Shown: positions 51,217-60,719, counted from the first letter of the stretch. The stretch is DNA of 64,000 bases from SZUA-309 sp965215995 (GCA_965215995.1 OZ244128.1:496001-560000); one strand, 5' to 3'. Notes: generated from the letters alone by a model not told the origin. A program made the numbers and translations.

Positions 51217-51622
51217 GCTGTTCACCTCGCTGGAGGCATCTGAGCTCGGAGACAGCGAATCGCTGACCGTTGTCCTGGACGCGCTCCGTTACAACGATGA
51301 TGGGCTCATCCCCGCCATCGCCCAGGATTCGAGCACCGGCGAGGTGCTGATGCTGGCCTGGATGAACAGAGAAGCCATCGAGCGCACCCTGGCAGAGGGT
51401 TATGCCTGCTACTACTCACGGTCCCGACAGACCCTCTGGAAGAAAGGCGAAACCTCCGGTCATCTGCAGACGCTGATCGCCATGCGGTTCGACTGCGATG
51501 GCGATGCGATCCTGCTCACCGTCGAGCAGACCGGGCCTGCCTGTCACACCAATCGGGCAACCTGTTTCTACCTCGAGGTCCAGGGAGACCGGGTCGCAAT
51601 CGTCAGCGAGCCGGAGATCTGA
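51209..51622 (+). CDS. hisI: Phosphoribosyl-AMP cyclohydrolase
   Basis: AAGGAG (51196-51201) and GTG 51209 give 137 residues. Histidine biosynthesis step 3, hydrolysing phosphoribosyl-AMP. The zinc site FDCDGDAILLT, then GPACHTNRATCF is clear. It is a stand-alone HisI without the HisE domain, and no other his gene is in the window. The start overlaps the aminopeptidase gene, so the two are coupled. Confidence 0.92.
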   Translation: MAELFTSLEASELGDSESLTVVLDALRYNDDGLIPAIAQDSSTGEVLMLAWMNREAIERTLAEGYACYYSRSRQTLWKKGETSGHLQTLIAMRFDCDGDAILLTVEQTGPACHTNRATCFYLEVQGDRVAIVSEPEI

Positions 51623-51624
51623 CT

Positions 51625-51951
51625 ATGTGCTTACGCATGGCAGTTCTGCTGGCGGGTTGCTGCTCCGCAGCGAGCTGTCTTCCAGCCACTGAGACTGGCG
51701 ACGACGCCGCTGAGAACCGGTCCGCGAACGATATCTCCGCATTCCAATGCGGCGGCGTGGGTGCGCTGACTGTTCGGTTTCTCGGTCCCGAGACAATCGA
51801 ACTCGAATCCAACAGCCGCTCGGCAGTTCTGCGGCGAGAACGAAGTGCCTCTGGCGAGCGCTACGTGAATGATGAGCGGGTGTTCTGGACTAAGGGCGGA
51901 GAAGCGCTCTATATCGTGAACGGTGTCAAGAGCGAATGCGTCGCGCTTTAG
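51625..51951 (+). CDS. MliC-like lipoprotein (C-type lysozyme inhibitor)
   Basis: The 108-residue protein has a lipobox-type signal (MCLRMAVLLAGCCSAASC) and the MliC core SASGERYVNDERVFWTKGGEA, typical of membrane-bound lysozyme inhibitors. It starts two bases after the hisI stop. The final bases overlap the convergent GNAT gene. It protects peptidoglycan from host or predatory lysozyme, from family knowledge. Confidence 0.8.
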   Translation: MCLRMAVLLAGCCSAASCLPATETGDDAAENRSANDISAFQCGGVGALTVRFLGPETIELESNSRSAVLRRERSASGERYVNDERVFWTKGGEALYIVNGVKSECVAL

Positions 51952-52538
51952 CTGGCTCTAGTGCTAGCCTTACGGACGGTTCTGGTCACTACCCACTTGT
52001 GCTTTCCGATCTGCCGCGACCGTTTGAATCCAGCACGTTCGAACGTCGTTAAGGCACCATTGAATAGAAACGCTGGCGAGGCTTTTCGACCTTCGGTGTT
52101 TTCGGGATATCCCTCGATGCGCCCGCCGCCTAGCTTTCTGATCTGCTCGATCGCACCTTTGAGCGCGGCGGATGCCACGCCATTGCCGCGATGACCTTTG
52201 CCGGAGAAGAAGCAGGTGATCCGCCAGTCGGGGAGCGTCGGATCGGTTGCCATATAGGCGCGTTGATTGTGGATTCGCGGAAGCTCCTCAGGCGACCCGA
52301 ACTGGCACCACCCAACACACTCCACGCCATCGAAGACGAGAGAGGCATGCGCTCGCCCTTGCCGAACCAGACATTCTTTCGCCTTGCGTTTTGACGCCGG
52401 GGAGTCGTCTGGGCATTCCTCGGGTGCGTGGTACCACATGCACCAGCACCCGCCCCAGACACCGTTGTTGGCGTCTACCAGACGGGCGAAGTCTGGCCAG
52501 GTGGCTGTATCAAGCGCTTTGGTTTCGTACTTTTTCAT
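51948..52538 (-). CDS. GNAT family N-acetyltransferase
   Basis: ATG 52538 is chosen (MKKYETKALD, 196 residues). The GNAT acetyl-CoA loop is FSGKGHRGNGVASAALKGAI, with the preceding strand WRITCFF. The N-terminal NNGVWGGCWCMWYHAPEE with clustered Trp/Cys is typical of one family branch. The substrate is unknown. Divergent from cysS. Confidence 0.85.
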   Translation of the reverse strand: MKKYETKALDTATWPDFARLVDANNGVWGGCWCMWYHAPEECPDDSPASKRKAKECLVRQGRAHASLVFDGVECVGWCQFGSPEELPRIHNQRAYMATDPTLPDWRITCFFSGKGHRGNGVASAALKGAIEQIRKLGGGRIEGYPENTEGRKASPAFLFNGALTTFERAGFKRSRQIGKHKWVVTRTVRKASTRAS

Positions 52539-52765
52539 ACTCCTGGTCCTGAGCCAGCGAATAGCCACCGTCTGTTAATCCATGGCGAAGTGCAAGCGCA
52601 ACATCGGCGGATCTGATAGCGTCACTGGCAACGTCGTTGGCGGCGATTCCGGTCAGCCCTGCGGCGGCGGTCTGAGGATCCTCCTGTGTTTTCCCCAGGG
52701 AGACGACTGGCATATACTCCGCCGCCCGAAACCAACCGGCACACAACCCTAACCTGGCCAAAACA

Positions 52766-54166
52766 ATGGACGTCTACTTCCACAACACCCTCTCCGGGAA
52801 AAAGGAGAAGTTCGAACCTCTGGATCCGAACCGGGTGACCATGTACGTCTGTGGCCCGACGGTTTACGACTTCGTGCACATCGGCAATGGCCGGCCCGCC
52901 GTGGTCTTCGATGTGTTGGTCCGGCTACTGTCGACGCTGTATCAGCGCGTGGACTACGTCCGCAACATCACGGACATCGACGACAAGATCAACCAGGCAG
53001 CGCTGGAAAACGGCGAACCTATCTCTGCGCTGGCAGATCGGTTCACCGAGGCCTACGAAGAAGACATCGCGGCGCTCGGTGTGCTCGAACCTCTGGCCAT
53101 CCCCCGTGCCACGCATCACATTCCGGAAATCATCCGGATGATCGAAAAACTGATCAGCGATGGCCATGCCTATGAAGCGGACGGTCACGTGCTTTTCCAC
53201 GTGCCCTCAGATCCTGAGTACGGCACCCTGTCCCGTCGCTCGCTGGAGGACATGGTGGACGGTGCCCGTGTAGAAGTGGCGCCCTACAAACGGGACCCGA
53301 AGGACTTCGTGCTCTGGAAGCCTTCGACCGATGAGCTGCCGGGCTGGGACAGCCCATGGGGTCGGGGCAGGCCTGGCTGGCATATCGAGTGCTCGGCCAT
53401 GATCGAGAAGCATCTGGGCAACGTGATCGACATCCACGGGGGTGGCTCCGATCTCACCTTCCCGCACCATGAGAACGAGGCGGCGCAAAGCCGCTGCGCC
53501 CACGGCAGCGACGAGTACGTTCGCTACTGGCTGCACAACGGCATGCTGACCATGGATCAGGAAAAGATGTCGAAGTCGCTCGGCAACGTGGTGACGATTC
53601 GGGATCTGCGCAACAGGTTTCCGGGCGAGGTGCTCCGCTACGCACTGCTTTCAGCCCAATACCGCTCGTCGCTGGCCTGGTCTGAAGATCTGCTCAAGCA
53701 GCACAAAGCGAGCCTGGATCGGCTTTACGGAGCCCTCGACGAATCAGGCAACGAAACCTCAGCCGACTACCGGGACCTGGCTATCGATGAGTACCCCAAG
53801 GGGGTGGTCGAAGCGCTGACCGACGATCTCAACACCCCGGAAGCGTTGGCTGCCATGCATCGTCTCGCCGGTGATATTCACAAGGCGTCCGACGCAACCG
53901 AAAAGCAGCGCCTGCGCAGCGAGCTGCTGGCGGGTGGCTGGTTACTCGGCCTGCTGATTCGCCCGGCAACCGAGTACTTCCAGGCGGACAGCACGCTGGA
54001 TGCGGCCACCATCGAAGCTCGAATCGAGGCCCGCAACGAGGCCAGAGCCAACAAAGACTATGCCGGTGCCGATGCGATACGCGATGAGTTGCTGGAGGCC
54101 GGCATCGAGCTCGAGGACACCCGGGAGGGCACCCGTTGGAAGGTGATCGGGAAGCCGGACGGCTGA
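52766..54166 (+). CDS. cysS: Cysteine--tRNA ligase
   Basis: The 466-residue class I synthetase has a HIGH-like motif PTVYDFVHIGNGRP, the zinc-binding Cys/His residues (CGPTV, GGGSDLTFPHHENEAAQS) and KMSKS in QEKMSKSLGN. It charges tRNA-Cys. The 3' end overlaps the FAD monooxygenase gene for 31 bases in another frame. The start is ATG 52766 with a weak ribosome site. Confidence 0.96.
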   Translation: MDVYFHNTLSGKKEKFEPLDPNRVTMYVCGPTVYDFVHIGNGRPAVVFDVLVRLLSTLYQRVDYVRNITDIDDKINQAALENGEPISALADRFTEAYEEDIAALGVLEPLAIPRATHHIPEIIRMIEKLISDGHAYEADGHVLFHVPSDPEYGTLSRRSLEDMVDGARVEVAPYKRDPKDFVLWKPSTDELPGWDSPWGRGRPGWHIECSAMIEKHLGNVIDIHGGGSDLTFPHHENEAAQSRCAHGSDEYVRYWLHNGMLTMDQEKMSKSLGNVVTIRDLRNRFPGEVLRYALLSAQYRSSLAWSEDLLKQHKASLDRLYGALDESGNETSADYRDLAIDEYPKGVVEALTDDLNTPEALAAMHRLAGDIHKASDATEKQRLRSELLAGGWLLGLLIRPATEYFQADSTLDAATIEARIEARNEARANKDYAGADAIRDELLEAGIELEDTREGTRWKVIGKPDG

Positions 54167-55407
54167 CGGCTGACGATCTCGCTGAGGTCGGCATCGTCGG
54201 AGCTGGCCTCGCCGGTACCACCCTCGCCATCGCGCTGAAGCAATCCGGGCTGGCGGTGCGCCTCTATGACCAGCCGGAGGACCAGCCGGAGGACCAGCCA
54301 AACCAACGTCATCGCTCCGAAACGCCAGTATTGCTCTCCGCGAACGGCACCCGGGTGCTGCATGCGATCGGTCTGAAAGAGGACCTCGCCGAAATCGCCG
54401 TGCTACCCCAGTTTTCAACGTTGCGTCATGCAAGGACGGGATTTCTCCTGAGCCAACGCCCTCTGGGTGCCTTTTCCGAAGCTCGCTATGGCGCGCCTGA
54501 CATCCTGGTAGACGGAGACCGCTTGATCACGCTGCTTCGGGACACGGCCTCCGCGGAGGGCATACCGCTTCATTCAGAGGCAGCGGTAACCACTGTGGAC
54601 GCTGGAACTGCTTGCCTGACACTCGTCAACGACCGGCAAATCAGGCATCAGGCGTTGGCCGTTGCTTCCGGGATACCGGTTGCTCAGCATGCACCCGGCA
54701 TCGCAAACCTTCTGAACGAAAGGGACTGGCGAGACAGCGACGATCTCATTGCTATCCGGGCGGTCGGTGTGCGCGCTGAGGCCAGTCGGGATCACGAACG
54801 CTTCATCAACACCTGGGTCGCCGACGGACTGATCGCCATCGAGAAACCCCTGCCTCAGCAATCTCCCGCTATGGAAGAGCAACGTCTGGCGCTGACTCTC
54901 CTTGCACCTGCTCAGGAACATCCCAACAGAAACACGTCAGCCGCAGAATTGTTCACGCGTCTGCTCGAGCGCGCTCACCCCCATTTGCGAGGGTTGATTG
55001 CGTACCCGGTCGTCGAACGGGTTCCCCAACCCGTCGCGGACATCGCCGAGTTCTGGTACGCGGAAAAGCTGGTGCTGCTCGGCGGCGTCTGCCATGCCCA
55101 TCCAGCTTTTCCAGAACTCAGCCCCAGCGCCGCGCTGGAAGATGCCTGGGTCCTGTCGCGGATGATGGAACGTTGGGAGGAGTCGCCTCATGAAGGCTTC
55201 GCCGATTATGAGCGGTACCGCAAACCCCGCGCCGAAAGGCTACGCCGCCACGCCATTGCAGAGCGGGCGACACTCGCCGGACAATCTGGGGTCGCGGACT
55301 GGCAGCGCAACCTGAAGTGGTCGCTGACCAGCCGCTTTCTGCCGGAGATCGCCATGCAACGCACCGACTGGCTGTACGGCTACGACTGCATCAAAGGATT
55401 TGCCTGA
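54136..55407 (+). CDS. FAD-dependent monooxygenase
   Basis: The best start is TTG 54136 with GGGAGGG ahead, giving 423 residues. The Rossmann ADP-binding loop is VGIVGAGLAGTTLAIALKQS (18-37) and the second FAD motif is LLGGVCHAHPAFPELSPSAA, a degenerate version of the GD-(A)AH-xxP sequence. It resembles the aromatic hydroxylase (UbiH/salicylate hydroxylase) class. Near the N-terminus there is a 12-bp tandem repeat encoding DQPE. The substrate is unknown. Confidence 0.85.
   Translation: MEGDREAGRLTADDLAEVGIVGAGLAGTTLAIALKQSGLAVRLYDQPEDQPEDQPNQRHRSETPVLLSANGTRVLHAIGLKEDLAEIAVLPQFSTLRHARTGFLLSQRPLGAFSEARYGAPDILVDGDRLITLLRDTASAEGIPLHSEAAVTTVDAGTACLTLVNDRQIRHQALAVASGIPVAQHAPGIANLLNERDWRDSDDLIAIRAVGVRAEASRDHERFINTWVADGLIAIEKPLPQQSPAMEEQRLALTLLAPAQEHPNRNTSAAELFTRLLERAHPHLRGLIAYPVVERVPQPVADIAEFWYAEKLVLLGGVCHAHPAFPELSPSAALEDAWVLSRMMERWEESPHEGFADYERYRKPRAERLRRHAIAERATLAGQSGVADWQRNLKWSLTSRFLPEIAMQRTDWLYGYDCIKGFA
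54268..54303 (+). repeat. Three tandem 12-bp in-frame repeats
   Basis: GACCAGCCGGAG occurs twice exactly and a third time as GACCAGCCAAAC, encoding DQPE-DQPE-DQPN just after the FAD-binding strand. Being a multiple of three, its length variation would not shift the frame. Confidence 0.85.
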
Positions 55408-55440
55408 GCGTTGTCCTCCTGGTTGACCGGCCGCCCCTGC

Positions 55441-56121
55441 TCAGCTTCGAAACAGACCCTCCAGGCGATCCAGATCATTGATCACCCGCCACTGACCACC
55501 ACCCTGCTGAACCCGGCTTTCCCACTCCGTCAGACGATCCAGGTACTCCCGCGGATCCACATTGTCCGAGCGCAGCTTGGTCACGTTCATGGCGACCACG
55601 TCCACATCGGTGAAGGTCATGCTGAAGTCGCGTACGTAACCTTCCTTCAGGTCTTCCTTCAGATCCGAGAAGATGAAGATGGTTTTTCTTCCCGGGTCTT
55701 TTTCATTCAGGTACTCGAGCGCCTGCAGCAGACCGCCGGAGATGTCCGTATAACCCGCAGGCTGCACCCCATCGACAAAGGCATTCACGGAGGCCTGAAA
55801 CTGTCGCTTCTGGCCGTTGGCCGTGCTCGGACGCTCATCGAAGGTCACTCGGGCAACGATGTCTTTCTCACTGAAGCTGGCCGTGTCAATCCGAGCCACA
55901 GCAAACGAATCGCCGGGATTGAGCTGCGACAGGGTGAAGTTGATGATCTGTTGGGCTTTGCCGATTTCACCCGTGTAAGTGCCAGAGGTATCCAGCAACA
56001 TGTACACGCCCACATTGCGTTTCTCAGGCTCACCACAGCCGGAGAGCGTGAAGAGCAGACCGAGCACCAGGCTCGTGCCGACAGCTCGGCCGTGATTCAT
56101 CGTCCGATTTCGTTTCTTCAT
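55441..56121 (-). CDS. VWA-like lipoprotein
   Basis: ATG 56121 with GGGGAGG gives 226 residues. A lipoprotein signal (LVLGLLFTLSGC) is followed by a von Willebrand factor A fold: MIDAS-like DTSGT, then DISGGLLQALEYL and IFIFSDLKEDL. The metal site is DxSxT-like, with the second residue Thr-Ser. Its ATG overlaps the stop of the membrane protein gene, so the two form an operon. Confidence 0.8.
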   Translation of the reverse strand: MKKRNRTMNHGRAVGTSLVLGLLFTLSGCGEPEKRNVGVYMLLDTSGTYTGEIGKAQQIINFTLSQLNPGDSFAVARIDTASFSEKDIVARVTFDERPSTANGQKRQFQASVNAFVDGVQPAGYTDISGGLLQALEYLNEKDPGRKTIFIFSDLKEDLKEGYVRDFSMTFTDVDVVAMNVTKLRSDNVDPREYLDRLTEWESRVQQGGGQWRVINDLDRLEGLFRS

Positions 56122-57611
56122 GCTGGAGCCTCCCCATAGCGATAGTTGATTGGTTGCTCGTCGGATTCCGATACCGTCGCATCGGACACACCCGTGACTG
56201 ACTCGTCTGCGCTGTCCTGGCGGCGCGCACGTCGCCGCGCCGAAACCCGTTCGAGCCAGAGGGGCGCGAAGATCACCAGATCGTAGACATGCAATGCCAC
56301 CACACCGGCCTGCCAGGCGAGATTGCCAGCCAGACGCAGCGCCACCACGGTCAGATCGATGAGGCCCATCACCACCAGGCTTGCCACGTGCCGAAAGGTC
56401 TGTATGAACGATTCCATCGGGATGGCCACGAAGGTGAGCGCGAATGGCAGTACGAAGCCCATGCCCATCTGCGCGGCAGTGGTGATCCACAGGGTGTCTG
56501 CCGCCACCAGCGACCCTTCCAGGCCTCGCAGTGCGGAAGCCGTTGCTAGCTCATCCTGCAGCAGCACTTCACGCATGTAGGCGAGCCCTGCCTCCACGCA
56601 GGCAAGCGTGGTGAGCAGTCCCAGAGACACCCAGACCATGGTCAGACGGGTGCGCTCCGGCAGCGCCGAGATCACCGGAAACAGGCGGGTGATGCGCAGG
56701 CTCTCCATCAGGAACAGGCCCATGGACATCTCCACCAGGATGATCACCAGCGCCGCGATGTCCGCAGTCTGGAAAGGGCCGATGTAGCTGGTGCCACCCA
56801 CCATCTCTGCCATAGGCCGGGCTATCAGCGAGAAGTTGATCACCGCGCCACCGATTGCGATGAGCATGACCAGGCTGGCAATGGCAAACTGCACCAGTGC
56901 CGAGGTGGAGAGCGAACGCAAAGCGTTGTCGCGACCTTCGACAATGGCTTCGTACTCTTCCATGTGCCGGTCGATACTGCGTGAGCGCTCCAGAATAGAG
57001 GTCACTGCCCGGTCGGTGCGCTTGAGGGTGGCCTGAATCGTCTGCCAGGCCGGCCGCATGCGGGAAAGCAGCTGGTGCCGCTTGCGGCTGGATTCCCGAT
57101 AAGCCCTCAGCGATTCCGCTTCGGCTCTTGCCAGCGAGCCGTGGATCGCTTCCAGCACGTGCTTCACGGTGGGGTCGGCTTTGACGCTCACCTTGGCGAC
57201 CGCATCCACGGCCTTGCTCCAGCCGGGTACTTCAGGCGGCACATCGGTGGCGTTCTGATGGTCTTCATCGATTCGAGCGACGGTCTCGGACAGCAGCCGT
57301 TGCGTCTCTGGGTAGCGAGCCAGATCCCGGTTAACCGTTGCCGTGATCCTTTCGAACTCACGACTCACCAGCCGTTCCTTCGCTTCCCGGCCTTGCGCCA
57401 GCAGCACTTCGCGACTGCGTTCGGCAAGCGCGGCTCGAGCACGGGTCAGCGCCCGACCCGCCAGGCGCAACTGACCGCGCAGCGTGCGAGCGACCGCCAT
57501 GAGCGCTCCTCTGGCCGAACGGCGGCCGAGATAGAGCGCGGTCACGATCAGCACGATCCAGATCAGCGCGGACAGCCACGGGCTGTCCGTCAGCATCAAT
57601 AGCGTCTCCAT
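56118..57611 (-). CDS. Large membrane protein with helical region, partner of VWA lipoprotein
   Basis: ATG 57611 gives 497 residues. One N-terminal helix (LSALIWIVLIVTALYLG) is followed by a long charged coiled-coil-like region (about 35-235), then four to six helices (IASLVMLIAIGGAVINFSL and TADIAALVIILVEMSMGLFL). The C-terminus is Arg/Asp/Glu-rich. No family recognised. It overlaps the VWA gene as ATGA, so they are translated together. Confidence 0.72.
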   Translation of the reverse strand: METLLMLTDSPWLSALIWIVLIVTALYLGRRSARGALMAVARTLRGQLRLAGRALTRARAALAERSREVLLAQGREAKERLVSREFERITATVNRDLARYPETQRLLSETVARIDEDHQNATDVPPEVPGWSKAVDAVAKVSVKADPTVKHVLEAIHGSLARAEAESLRAYRESSRKRHQLLSRMRPAWQTIQATLKRTDRAVTSILERSRSIDRHMEEYEAIVEGRDNALRSLSTSALVQFAIASLVMLIAIGGAVINFSLIARPMAEMVGGTSYIGPFQTADIAALVIILVEMSMGLFLMESLRITRLFPVISALPERTRLTMVWVSLGLLTTLACVEAGLAYMREVLLQDELATASALRGLEGSLVAADTLWITTAAQMGMGFVLPFALTFVAIPMESFIQTFRHVASLVVMGLIDLTVVALRLAGNLAWQAGVVALHVYDLVIFAPLWLERVSARRRARRQDSADESVTGVSDATVSESDEQPINYRYGEAPA

Positions 57612-57860
57612 GATGTTGATCCCTTGTTTGTCCCTGATTAACGAGAAAGGCCAACCGCTGAGGTACCCACCCCATCCGGCTCTCTCTTGGCAATCCCGGC
57701 CGAAAAGTCTGACCAAGTGGACGGCCGCGAGATGTGATCTGCGTATCAGTCTGTGGCAGTCACCGGCCCGGATTCGCGCCGCTGGGCAGCTTCCTTAACC
57801 TTTTTCCCATCTGGCTTAAACTGGCTGTAAGTTTCGGCCGGTTTCAGCAGGAAAGACGCC

Positions 57861-59267
57861 ATGAGCAGCAGCATTCAGAAATTCGTCGACGAGCGTTGGG
57901 ACGAAAGCATCATTCCTGCGCTGTGCGAATACGTTCGCATCCCCAACAAATCCCCCATGTTCGATCCGGACTGGGAGGCAAACGGGCATATGCAGGCAGC
58001 CGTGGAGCTGCTCGACGCCTGGTGCGACGGCATAGAGATCGCCGGTATGACCCGGAAGATCGTCAAGATACCGGGACGCACCCCCGTGCTCATCTGTGAA
58101 ATCCCGGCCACGGCAGAAAGTGCCGGGACCGTGCTGCTCTATGGTCACTACGACAAGCAGCCCGAGTTTCTCGGCTGGGAACCGGGGCTCTCGCCCTGGG
58201 AACCCGTGCTCCGTGACGGCAAGCTCTATGGCCGTGGTGGTGCGGACGACGGCTATGCGCTGTTCGGCAGCCTGACCGCCATTGCCGCGCTGCAGGCAGA
58301 GGGGATCGGTCACAGTCGCTGCGTGGTGCTGGTGGAAGGGTGCGAAGAGAGCGGCAGCTTCGATCTGCCCTACTACATGGAGGCGCTGGCCGAGGAAATC
58401 GGCAATCCGGAACTGGTGATCTGCCTGGATGCGGAGTGCGGCAATTACGATCAGCTCTGGATCACCACATCCCTGCGCGGCATTGTCCCCGGTGCCCTGT
58501 CGGTGAAAGTGCTCGAGGAAGGCCAGCATTCGGGCCTGTCTGGTGGCATCGTGCCGTCCAGCTTCAGAGTGATGCGACAGCTGATCGAGCGGGTGGAGAA
58601 CGCGGAAACCGGTGAGTTGCTGCCGAGCCTCTATGTGGACATACCCGAGGCAGTGATCAGGCAGGCAGAACAGGCCGCGCAGGTGCTGGGACCCGCCATC
58701 TACGAGAAGTTTCCCTGGGCAGGCGATACGAGGCCGCAATCCGAGGATCCCACGGAGCTGTTGATCAACAACACCTGGCGGCCGAGCCTGGCCACCACGG
58801 GCCTCTCCGGCGCCCCTGCCGTTGCGGATGCCGGCAATACCCTGCGTCCGGATACCAGCGCTCAGCTGAGCGTTCGTCTGCCGCCTACCCTGGATGCGGA
58901 TAAGGCACTGGCACTGCTCAAGGCGGAACTGGAGCGCGATCCGCCTTATGGCGCCCAGGTGTCTTTCGATCCCCATACTGCCCAGGCGGGCTGGGCCGCG
59001 CCGCCCATGGACACCTGGCTGGAACAGGCGATTAACGACGCTTCCCAGGCCTACTTCTCGAAGCCTGCCATGTACATGGGTTGTGGCGGCACCATCCCAT
59101 TCATGAAAATGCTTGGCGATGCCTACCCCGGCGTGCAGTTCATGGTCACCGGCGTGCTGGGCCCGAAATCAAACGCTCACGGACCGAACGAGTTTCTCGA
59201 AATCGCTACGGGTAAGCGGGTGACCGCGTGTGTGGCGAACGTGCTGGCCGACCACGCCAGGCACTGA
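57861..59267 (+). CDS. M20 family dipeptidase (carnosinase-like)
   Basis: The 468-residue metallopeptidase has the M20 zinc residues: His/Asp in LLYGHYDKQPEF, Asp in GRGGADDGYALFG, Glu pair in VEGCEESGSFD. A dimerisation/lid domain occupies about 190-390. It cleaves small dipeptides in the cytosol. Divergent from the membrane protein gene. CAGGAAAG lies ahead of the ATG. Confidence 0.92.
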   Translation: MSSSIQKFVDERWDESIIPALCEYVRIPNKSPMFDPDWEANGHMQAAVELLDAWCDGIEIAGMTRKIVKIPGRTPVLICEIPATAESAGTVLLYGHYDKQPEFLGWEPGLSPWEPVLRDGKLYGRGGADDGYALFGSLTAIAALQAEGIGHSRCVVLVEGCEESGSFDLPYYMEALAEEIGNPELVICLDAECGNYDQLWITTSLRGIVPGALSVKVLEEGQHSGLSGGIVPSSFRVMRQLIERVENAETGELLPSLYVDIPEAVIRQAEQAAQVLGPAIYEKFPWAGDTRPQSEDPTELLINNTWRPSLATTGLSGAPAVADAGNTLRPDTSAQLSVRLPPTLDADKALALLKAELERDPPYGAQVSFDPHTAQAGWAAPPMDTWLEQAINDASQAYFSKPAMYMGCGGTIPFMKMLGDAYPGVQFMVTGVLGPKSNAHGPNEFLEIATGKRVTACVANVLADHARH

Positions 59268-59317
59268 TACATCCGTATTGGATCACCAGTGCGAACGGCA
59301 GTTACCGACTCAGAAGG

Positions 59318-59908
59318 CTATTGCAGTAGGCGGCTGTTCGAACTGAAGCTCTTCTTGAGGAAATCCATCTGATCCCCCAGAATCCGCCCGCTGTTGGTGA
59401 GCGCCAGGTACTCGGCAAAATTCGGTACGTAAGGCAGCGCCATCAGCTCCATACCGCACTCCTCGAGCAGGCGATTACCTTTGTGATGATTACAGCGTTT
59501 GCAGGCAGCCACCACGTTGAACCAGGTGTCTTTTCCACCTCGAGAGGTGGGCATCACGTGGTCACGGGTCAGGTCGCCGTCACTGAAAGTGCCACCGCAA
59601 TAGAGACAGACATTGAGATCGCGACGAAAGAGGGCTTCGTTGGTGAGAGGCGGCACGCCTCGCTGCGGCGGCACCACCTTGCCTTCGCAGGCGACGATTG
59701 CATGGATGTCCACATGGGACTGACAACTGTCCACACGGGAGTGCCCGCCGCGGATTCGCAGCACTGCGTCGCCCATGGTCCAGACCACGATCTCTCGAGC
59801 GTAGAGACAGACCGCTTCCTGCCAGGTCACCCAGTCGATGGGCTGGCCCGCAATGTTCAATCGCAGGATGCGCGGTATCCGATCGTAGTCATAAACAGTC
59901 GAAACCAT
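59318..59908 (-). CDS. HNH endonuclease
   Basis: The 196-residue protein has an HNH domain with zinc-binding CLYCGG and CKRCNHHKGN pairs around the catalytic TRDHVMPTSRGGKDTW. The layout is that of stand-alone HNH proteins found near chromosomes, and no other restriction or phage gene is close. Role unknown, perhaps DNA repair or defence. GCGAGG lies ahead of the ATG. Confidence 0.88.
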   Translation of the reverse strand: MVSTVYDYDRIPRILRLNIAGQPIDWVTWQEAVCLYAREIVVWTMGDAVLRIRGGHSRVDSCQSHVDIHAIVACEGKVVPPQRGVPPLTNEALFRRDLNVCLYCGGTFSDGDLTRDHVMPTSRGGKDTWFNVVAACKRCNHHKGNRLLEECGMELMALPYVPNFAEYLALTNSGRILGDQMDFLKKSFSSNSRLLQ

Positions 59909-59931
59909 ACGTTACCTCGCTATGGCGCCGG

Positions 59932-59937
59932 TATAAT
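59932..59937 (+). promoter_or_regulatory. -10 element of the SPOR lipoprotein gene
   Basis: A perfect TATAAT hexamer lies 23 bases before the ATG at 59961. A matching -35 hexamer is not obvious. It is in a 52-base divergent spacer with the HNH gene. Confidence 0.55.
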
Positions 59938-59960
59938 GAACAATCACAATCAAGGATTCA

Positions 59961-60719
59961 ATGACGGCCATCATGCGTTCCGACCGTTTAACTTTTGTGT
60001 CGATGGCTCTCGGCAAACAGACCAGCACCCACGCCGGGTTCAGCCACGTGGATAGGTTTGTTAGAATTGCGGTTGCAGGCTGTTCTGCTCTAATCGTGAT
60101 CTCGACACTGGCCGGCTGCACGAACGCCCAGGTCAGAAGAACGCCGGTCACCGATCTCGGCGAGGCCTGGTTCTGCGAGATGAACGAAACCCGGGACGAC
60201 TGGGACTGCGTGCAGGACGATGCGCTTGCCAAAAATCCAAAACCGACCCGGCTGCCGACAGATCCGCTAGAACCCAGTCCGTTCGACGAGCAATCGCCTG
60301 CGCTGCCCGAAGTCGCCACTTCCACGGAAGGTCTTGCCAACCCCTCTGCTGCCATCAACTTCGATGCCATTGCCCAGGCCACCGAGCGCCCGGATAGCGC
60401 CTCCGATATCCTCGAACGGTCGCCCGAGCACTTTGCCGTTCAGCTCAGCGCCATGGAAACCCAGGCACTGGCAGATGGTTTCATCTCCAACTACGAACTT
60501 GGCAGCGTGGAGGGGCTCATGACCCTGGAGCTCGCTCAAGAGGAGGAGCTCTACTACGTGGTCCTGCTCGGCGTTTACGACACCTTCGACGAGGCACAAG
60601 CTGCCGTCGACACGCTTCCAGAGACCATGGCCGACGTCCGGCCGTGGATCCGACCGCTGTCCTCCATCCAGACCGGCATTACCGATGCCGAGGCTCTGCG
60701 TATGGGCTTGAGCAACTAG
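59961..60719 (+). CDS. SPOR domain lipoprotein
   Basis: The 252-residue protein starts at ATG 59961, AAGGA ahead. The lipobox ISTLAGC lies unusually deep, at about residue 53, so the true start may be a downstream GTG near 60051. The C-terminal 75 residues form a SPOR domain (YYVVLLGVYDTFDEAQAAVD) that binds denuded peptidoglycan at the division septum. Stop overlaps the convergent rarD. Confidence 0.85.
   Translation: MTAIMRSDRLTFVSMALGKQTSTHAGFSHVDRFVRIAVAGCSALIVISTLAGCTNAQVRRTPVTDLGEAWFCEMNETRDDWDCVQDDALAKNPKPTRLPTDPLEPSPFDEQSPALPEVATSTEGLANPSAAINFDAIAQATERPDSASDILERSPEHFAVQLSAMETQALADGFISNYELGSVEGLMTLELAQEEELYYVVLLGVYDTFDEAQAAVDTLPETMADVRPWIRPLSSIQTGITDAEALRMGLSN

Noticed and set aside
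52510..52713. Minus-strand ORF of 67 codons between the GNAT gene and cysS
   Set aside because: It runs into the start of the GNAT gene and lies over the cysS promoter; codon bias is weak, so I left it out although it may deserve a search.
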